A DNA stretch of 64,000 bases from NCBI GenBank assembly GCA_035578155.1, contig JAPWDM010000001.1, positions 92,517,024-92,581,023 on the forward strand, written 5' to 3'. Positions 59,921 to 64,000 of this stretch are shown here, piece after piece. The notes beneath the pieces are model-generated. The model saw nothing but the letters and a program-made list of their open reading frames with translations, was not told where the DNA came from and did not search any database. The translations under genes were made by a program, and so were the position numbers. The stretch comes from Brachynemurus nebulosus (lineage: Eukaryota > Arthropoda > Insecta > Neuroptera > Myrmeleontidae). Numbering within the stretch: position 1 is the first letter of the stretch; each line of letters starts with the position of its first letter.

Positions 59921-60001
<81 letters not shown>
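59667..60001. repeat. (TA)n tract with GATATA variants
   Basis: 335 bases of TA repeat. The middle (about 59730-59930) carries regularly spaced G, giving GATATATA-type higher-order repeats. Confidence 0.9.
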
Positions 60002-60004
<3 letters not shown>

Positions 60005-60006
<2 letters not shown>

Positions 60007-60137
60007 GGTGTCAGAGAAATAAGTCTTAATATTTTGAAGGGTGACTCATAGCACCTTGTAGACACTAAAACCGCAGGAATTTTTTCGGAATTAACAGTCG
60101 CGTCACTCCTCAAAAGGAGTTATTTCCCTTACACCCT
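60005..60137 (+). mobile_element. Short MITE, 133 bp, copy 1
   Basis: Ends AGGGTGTCAGAGAAATAAG and, inverted, AGGGTGTAAGGGAAATAACT. Each terminal region also contains CAAAAGGA/TTTGAAGG with a GTGAC block. Inverted relative to copy 2 at 60254-60391, with (TA)n and (CA)n between. Confidence 0.8.
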
Positions 60138-60144
60138 GTATATA

Positions 60145-60181
<37 letters not shown>

Positions 60182-60182
60182 T

Positions 60183-60240
<58 letters not shown>

Positions 60241-60253
60241 ATATATTATATAC
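60138..60253. repeat. Mixed (TA)n / (CA)n / (TG)n microsatellite
   Basis: TA repeats, ACACACAC run (60182-60205), TA repeats, then GTGTGTGT (60230-60240). Itself roughly palindromic. Confidence 0.9.
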
Positions 60254-60386
60254 AGGGTGTAACGGAAATAACTCTTATCCTTTTGAGGGGTGACGCAACT
60301 GTTAATTCCGAAAAAATTCCTGCGATATTAGTGTCTACAGGATGCTATGAGTCACCCCTCAAAAGGACGATACTTATTTCTCTGAC

Positions 60387-60391
<5 letters not shown>
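60254..60391 (-). mobile_element. Short MITE, 138 bp, copy 2
   Basis: Ends AGGGTGTAACGGAAATAACT and, inverted, AGGGTGTCAGAGAAATAAGT, with an inner CCTTTTGAGGGGTGAC pairing with GTCACCCCTCAAAAGG. Inverse orientation to copy 1. Confidence 0.85.

Positions 60392-60476
<85 letters not shown>
60392..60476. repeat. (TA)n microsatellite
   Basis: About 42 TA units. Confidence 0.95.
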
Positions 60477-60480
<4 letters not shown>

Positions 60481-61064
60481 CTACTAGCATTAGAACGTCC
60501 TTACAAAAAACCGGTATCGGGCGTCCATTTACAAAAAATGATTTAATATAATAGTGTAGTCAATAAAGGTTTTCACCTCTAAATTGTCTATAACAGGTCC
60601 GATTTTGATGATTTTTTTTTAAATGATTCCTTTTGTAGCATTATTGAAAATCATAAACATTAAAAATGGCGCTTAAAAGGTTTTAGGCCCTAAATTTAAA
60701 AATGAAAATTTTTGATTTCAAAAAAACGGTATTTGAATAGCAAAATTTAATACACATATTTACTTACTGAACTGCTTAAAATATCTATATTCATAGCATA
60801 TTTTGATGTTCCAAGCATCTCAGTAAAAAATTTTTTTATCTAAAATGAACCATTAATGCTTCAAAAATGACAAGGCATAGCGCCTTGGAACAAAGTCCAT
60901 TATTTGATTTAATTATTATTCTAATATAGAAGAAAAATTCAAAATAATTCCCGAATTTTAAATATGGAAAAATGAATGGTAAATTATAAAAATTATTAAA
61001 TTTTATAAAATTCATGTATCTGTTTTTAATAACAAAAAAGAATATTGCAGAAAAATTAAAGCGT
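60477..61064. other. No gene seen
   Basis: AT-rich. Sequence style (GGTCCGATTTTGATGATTTT) resembles transposon tails. Confidence 0.4.
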
Positions 61065-61500
61065 TCGTATTTCTGGCTATCATGGCAATATATTACCTAT
61101 TTAGTAGCTAGTAACATACAAAAGTTTCAAAAATTTTCCCCGTTAAATTTTTTTACAAACGACAGCTAAAATTTTTTTTTGGACATAAAAGCACTTATCT
61201 GTATGAAATATTTATGTTTAGGTCAAAATTTTTGGAAGACGACTTGTCGTATTGTTTTAATTACTATTGCATTTTATTGCCTATTTAATGAGAAATCACT
61301 CGTAAAAATTTTAACTGTTTTCGATTTATCGTTTTTCCGCAATTAGAAGCAAAAAATTTTTTGGTAGAGGTAAAGACTTGCCGCATTTTTTTGGTTACTT
61401 CAGCATTTTATTTCTTATCGAATAAGATATAACCTATAAAAATTGTAACTATTTTCGGTGTACCTTTTTTTTTTTGGAATATTAGAAGAAAAAAAATTTT
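61065..61500 (+). repeat. Degenerate tandem repeat A, about 140-170-bp unit
   Basis: Three diverged units share 'CGT.TT...TT.CT.T..CATTTTAT.GCCTATTTA.TAG..A...AC..A.AAAA.TTT.AA..TTTTC'. They start near 61065, 61245 and 61375. No open frame is conserved. Confidence 0.5.
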
Positions 61501-61539
61501 GAAAAAATTAAATTTTCTCAAAATACATTATTAATTATT

Positions 61540-61930
61540 TTGGACCCTTTTGAGACTCTGGCAGGACACTGGAGGACAATTTTGATTCCCCATTTATTTT
61601 TTCCAATCTCATTAGTATTCGTATAAAATTTAATCAAGATCCATTCAACCTTTTATTCAGCAAGTTTTTTGGCACCCTAGGACCCTGGAGCACAATTTGA
61701 ATTTCACCTTCATTTTTTCCTTATTCTTAGTACTTAGGCAAAATTTAGAGGTCATTTCCTACAATTTATTTTGGATCGATTCTGAAACCCAAGGATCCGG
61801 GAGGATAATTTCAACCTAACGTACATTTTTTCTGGAATCTCAATAGTATTTGAGCAAAATTTGATCAAGATCCGTCTAGCCGTTTACTTCGGGCCTCTTT
61901 TAGACCCCAGGATCCTATGGGACTTAAGTC
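61540..61930 (+). repeat. Degenerate tandem repeat B, about 125-bp unit
   Basis: Three units share an order of 'GAC.C....GA.ACTT/AATTT', 'CATTTTTTC..AATCTCA.TAGTATT...AAAATTT.ATCAAGATCC.T..A.CC' and then 'CCC.AGGATCC.GGAGGA'. The recurring phrases sit near 61600-61650, 61705-61760 and 61830-61880. Confidence 0.55.
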
Positions 61931-62413
61931 CGCCACTTACAATGCTTATGATTTTAAATAATACATTGAAACATACAATTTTAAAAAAATTTCTTAAAAA
62001 TTGGAGCTGTTATAGAGAATTTGGAGATTCTGATCATTTTGATGCTTCATTGACTACATTATAAGTTATAAACAATTTTCAAAAAGTATACTCCAAACTT
62101 AATACCTAAATAAATTTTAATCATGAAAAATTTTAAAGAATCAGAGAATTTATTTCTATTTTCCTAGTAACAGAGCGCCCTATAGTAGCATTTAGAGCGT
62201 CCATTTTGTATATTTACTTATATTTAATGTACAGTACGGCGTCTTACATTGTTGCCATGAATTACAAGAATACAGCGGTAAAAACGGTTTATGTTCTCCT
62301 CACATCTTCTACTTATACAAGATTGTTTTTTAGATGACATGCAAATGTATGTGTTTTTAACGGTCAATAAGATAAATTTAAATAGAGGAAATTTGAAAAA
62401 TTATGCAAAAATA
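61931..62413. other. No gene seen
   Basis: AT-rich; small frames only. Confidence 0.45.
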
Positions 62414-62670
62414 TCGTCGGCCATCTCACGAATGGTCGTATCTCATTTTCGTATCTCTATTCAAATTTTGAGTTGCGATACCGACAATATTTATTCAGCA
62501 TTTTAGATAAGTCTCGCGAACCGTTGTATCCCTAGTTTTTACCGTTTAGAAACTGTATTGATGAATGGTTTACGATTTTCTCACTTGGACTTCGATTAAT
62601 GTTTCACAAATCGTCATAAATGGAAAAATCAGGAAAAATGAGATACGACCATTCGTGAGATGGCCGACGA
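62414..62670. mobile_element. TA-targeting MITE, 257 bp
   Basis: 36-base perfect inverted ends beginning TCGTCGGCCATCTCACGAAT, with TA at both sides (62412-62413 and 62671-62672). The interior is non-coding. The TA duplication places it with Tc1/mariner-type MITEs. Confidence 0.9.
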
Positions 62671-63035
62671 TATGTTAGTTACATATTTTAAAATAATAAT
62701 CCTTATGAAATATGCTCATATTAAACTTTATTTTTTCAATCAGGTACACATATTAAATAAGTAGTTATTTATTAGTTATTCCTCTATTAAAATACATATA
62801 TGTATGTATATTACCTAGAATAACTATGTAATATAAATATTATTTTTACTTGAAATAAAATAAAAAAAATATCTAATACTATTTCAATACAAATTATAAC
62901 ATTTAGGTAATAAATAAAAATGAAAATTCATGCTTTTGCATTAAATTAAAAAAATCACAATATGCGGAAAGTACTTTATTACAAAACTCTCAGAAAATGT
63001 ACATATCCGCAAATTCATATTTTCTGAGTCCCTTT

Positions 63036-63219
63036 GGCCGCTATTACATTGTCATAGATATATGTCAAAGATCTTTGATCAAATCTATGATCAAATATTA
63101 AGACGTATCTTTAACTATGGTTACAGAAATTTATATTATAAAAGTTGACTTATTACACTATAATATTTCTTTGATTAAATAAAACTTTGACATATATCTA
63201 TGACAGTGTAATAGCGGCC
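63036..63219. mobile_element. MITE, 184 bp
   Basis: Ends GGCCGCTATTACATTGTCAT and, inverted, GGCCGCTATTACACTGTCAT. The match extends through AGATATATGTCAAAG. TTT lies on both sides (63033-63035 and 63220-63222), compatible with a 3-bp target duplication. The interior repeats TGATCAAA words. Confidence 0.85.
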
Positions 63220-63476
63220 TTTAAAATATATGGTAGTTAAACTTTGTCAAATGCATTTTTAGTTTTAAACTGACAGTATTTGACAATGACATTGGTTTTC
63301 CAGTATGCACTATTTTATACTGTATTGGCGTACTACAAAAATAAAAAAAATTTAAAAAAAAATATATTTAAGTCTTTAAAAAAAAGAAATTAAAAAAATT
63401 CTAAAAATAAAAAATACTTTGAATTTTTATTAATAACTGGAGAGAAATTTCTTATTTACTGTAGCTTATTTTATTA

Positions 63477-64000
63477 TTATTTTGTTTTTTGCATTTTAGT
63501 GTAAGCATTTTGAATATACACTTTTATTTTTAGCCAGTTCTTATTAGCAAATAATTCCGGATTCTGTTCTTTTACTAATAGGCATTCCCCTTTCTTAGGT
63601 GACTTTTTTTCTCGTATATGTTCTGCAAAAACATTGTTGATAACCCTTTTTTGTTCATCTGTCCATGGTGTTAAAATTCTTTTCTTGCTTAAGCGTTTAT
63701 TACAACCTCTATTTTCAGAAACATTAATGTTTTGCGATTCAGTGTAAGGCTGGTAATTAAATACTAAATCATTTCTGTCTTCGAAATTGTTGCAGTCATT
63801 TCCTTCGCCCGATGTTAATAAATTGTCATTTAAATCTATTTCAATTTCCTCAATAGGTTTCCCTTTAAATTCTGTCGCTCCACCTTTTTCCATTAATAAT
63901 AATAGTTTGGATATTTTCGCTGTCTGAAATACATCATCAGGCAATCTATACGATCCTCTATGAACACCAACCGTATGCCCCATGAATGTAGCCAGCTTTT
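63477..64000 (-). CDS. Crypton-like tyrosine recombinase C-terminus with SANT/Myb-like tail (partial)
   Basis: The frame is open to the window edge, so only the last ~174 residues are seen. It enters as KLATFMGHTVGVHRGSYRLP. The GH with a Tyr nine residues after the His is the spacing of the last two catalytic boxes in tyrosine recombinases ('LGH.......Y'). The following VFQTAKISKLLLLMEKG also occurs in uncharacterised animal proteins that I recall as Crypton-like. An acidic linker follows. Then comes a PWTDEQKRVINNVFAEHI region with KSPKKGECLLV and NWLKIKVYIQN, which fits a SANT/Myb-like fold. The stop is TAA-type at 63477. Neighbours are only MITEs. The Arg and first His boxes lie outside the window, so activity cannot be judged. 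Confidence 0.5.
   Translation of the reverse strand, partial: KLATFMGHTVGVHRGSYRLPDDVFQTAKISKLLLLMEKGGATEFKGKPIEEIEIDLNDNLLTSGEGNDCNNFEDRNDLVFNYQPYTESQNINVSENRGCNKRLSKKRILTPWTDEQKRVINNVFAEHIREKKSPKKGECLLVKEQNPELFANKNWLKIKVYIQNAYTKMQKTK

Overview
This window reads as nuclear DNA of an arthropod, probably an insect. It is very AT-rich, it has spliced coding fragments with GT/AG signals, it holds at least sixteen (TA)n tracts, and nearly every recognisable gene is a transposon gene. I see no bacterial operons, ribosome binding sites, CRISPR arrays, rRNA or functional tRNA. I cannot name the species.

Layout. 160-9336 is bracketed by long interrupted inverted arms of about 1.3-1.6 kb. Inside lie a PIF-type MITE split by a hAT MITE, a 61-bp perfect palindrome built on (TA)n, two spliced exons of a DDE_3-like transposase N-terminus, a Helitron-like repeat and a 200-bp near-perfect palindrome. 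9927-13756 holds MITEs and a PIF/Harbinger fold-back whose two arms carry mirror copies of the transposase N-terminus. 14336-16588 is a hAT element with an 8-bp target duplication and a decayed transposase. 16985-17266 is a Merlin (IS1016) transposase scrap. 17336-21545 is a (TA)n-linked repeat complex that received an intact Tc1 element (17841-19353). 22030-22878 is a second, broken Tc1-like lineage. 24920-25622 is a PIF MITE with a transposase scrap. 25679-30707 carries a transposase-like gene of a family I cannot place, flanked by seven copies of a 14-bp motif.

31642-38203 is a P element (THAP-domain transposase) whose first intron took up a piggyBac-like MITE and a second Tc1 copy, and whose 5' region took up a hAT MITE. 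38874-46646 is a nest three levels deep: an outer inverted-repeat element, then a MITE, then a Ty3/gypsy retrotransposon (39566-44443) with 203-bp LTRs and a TATAC target duplication. 46647-64000 is gene-poor, with a tRNA-derived SINE head, LINE-tail-like repeats split by a pogo-like MITE, a piggyBac-like MITE, several fold-back MITEs and slowly decaying tandem repeats. It ends in the 3' part of a gene that looks like a Crypton-type tyrosine recombinase with a SANT/Myb-like tail.

The genes do not form a pathway. They record successive insertions whose order can be read from nesting and target duplications. The only intact transposase frame is the Tc1 one at 18061-19095. The most interesting items are the unplaced transposase element (25.7-30.7 kb), the recombinase-like gene at the right edge and the mirrored PIF/Harbinger fold-back. 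The only hint of a host gene is one short candidate first exon at 52590.
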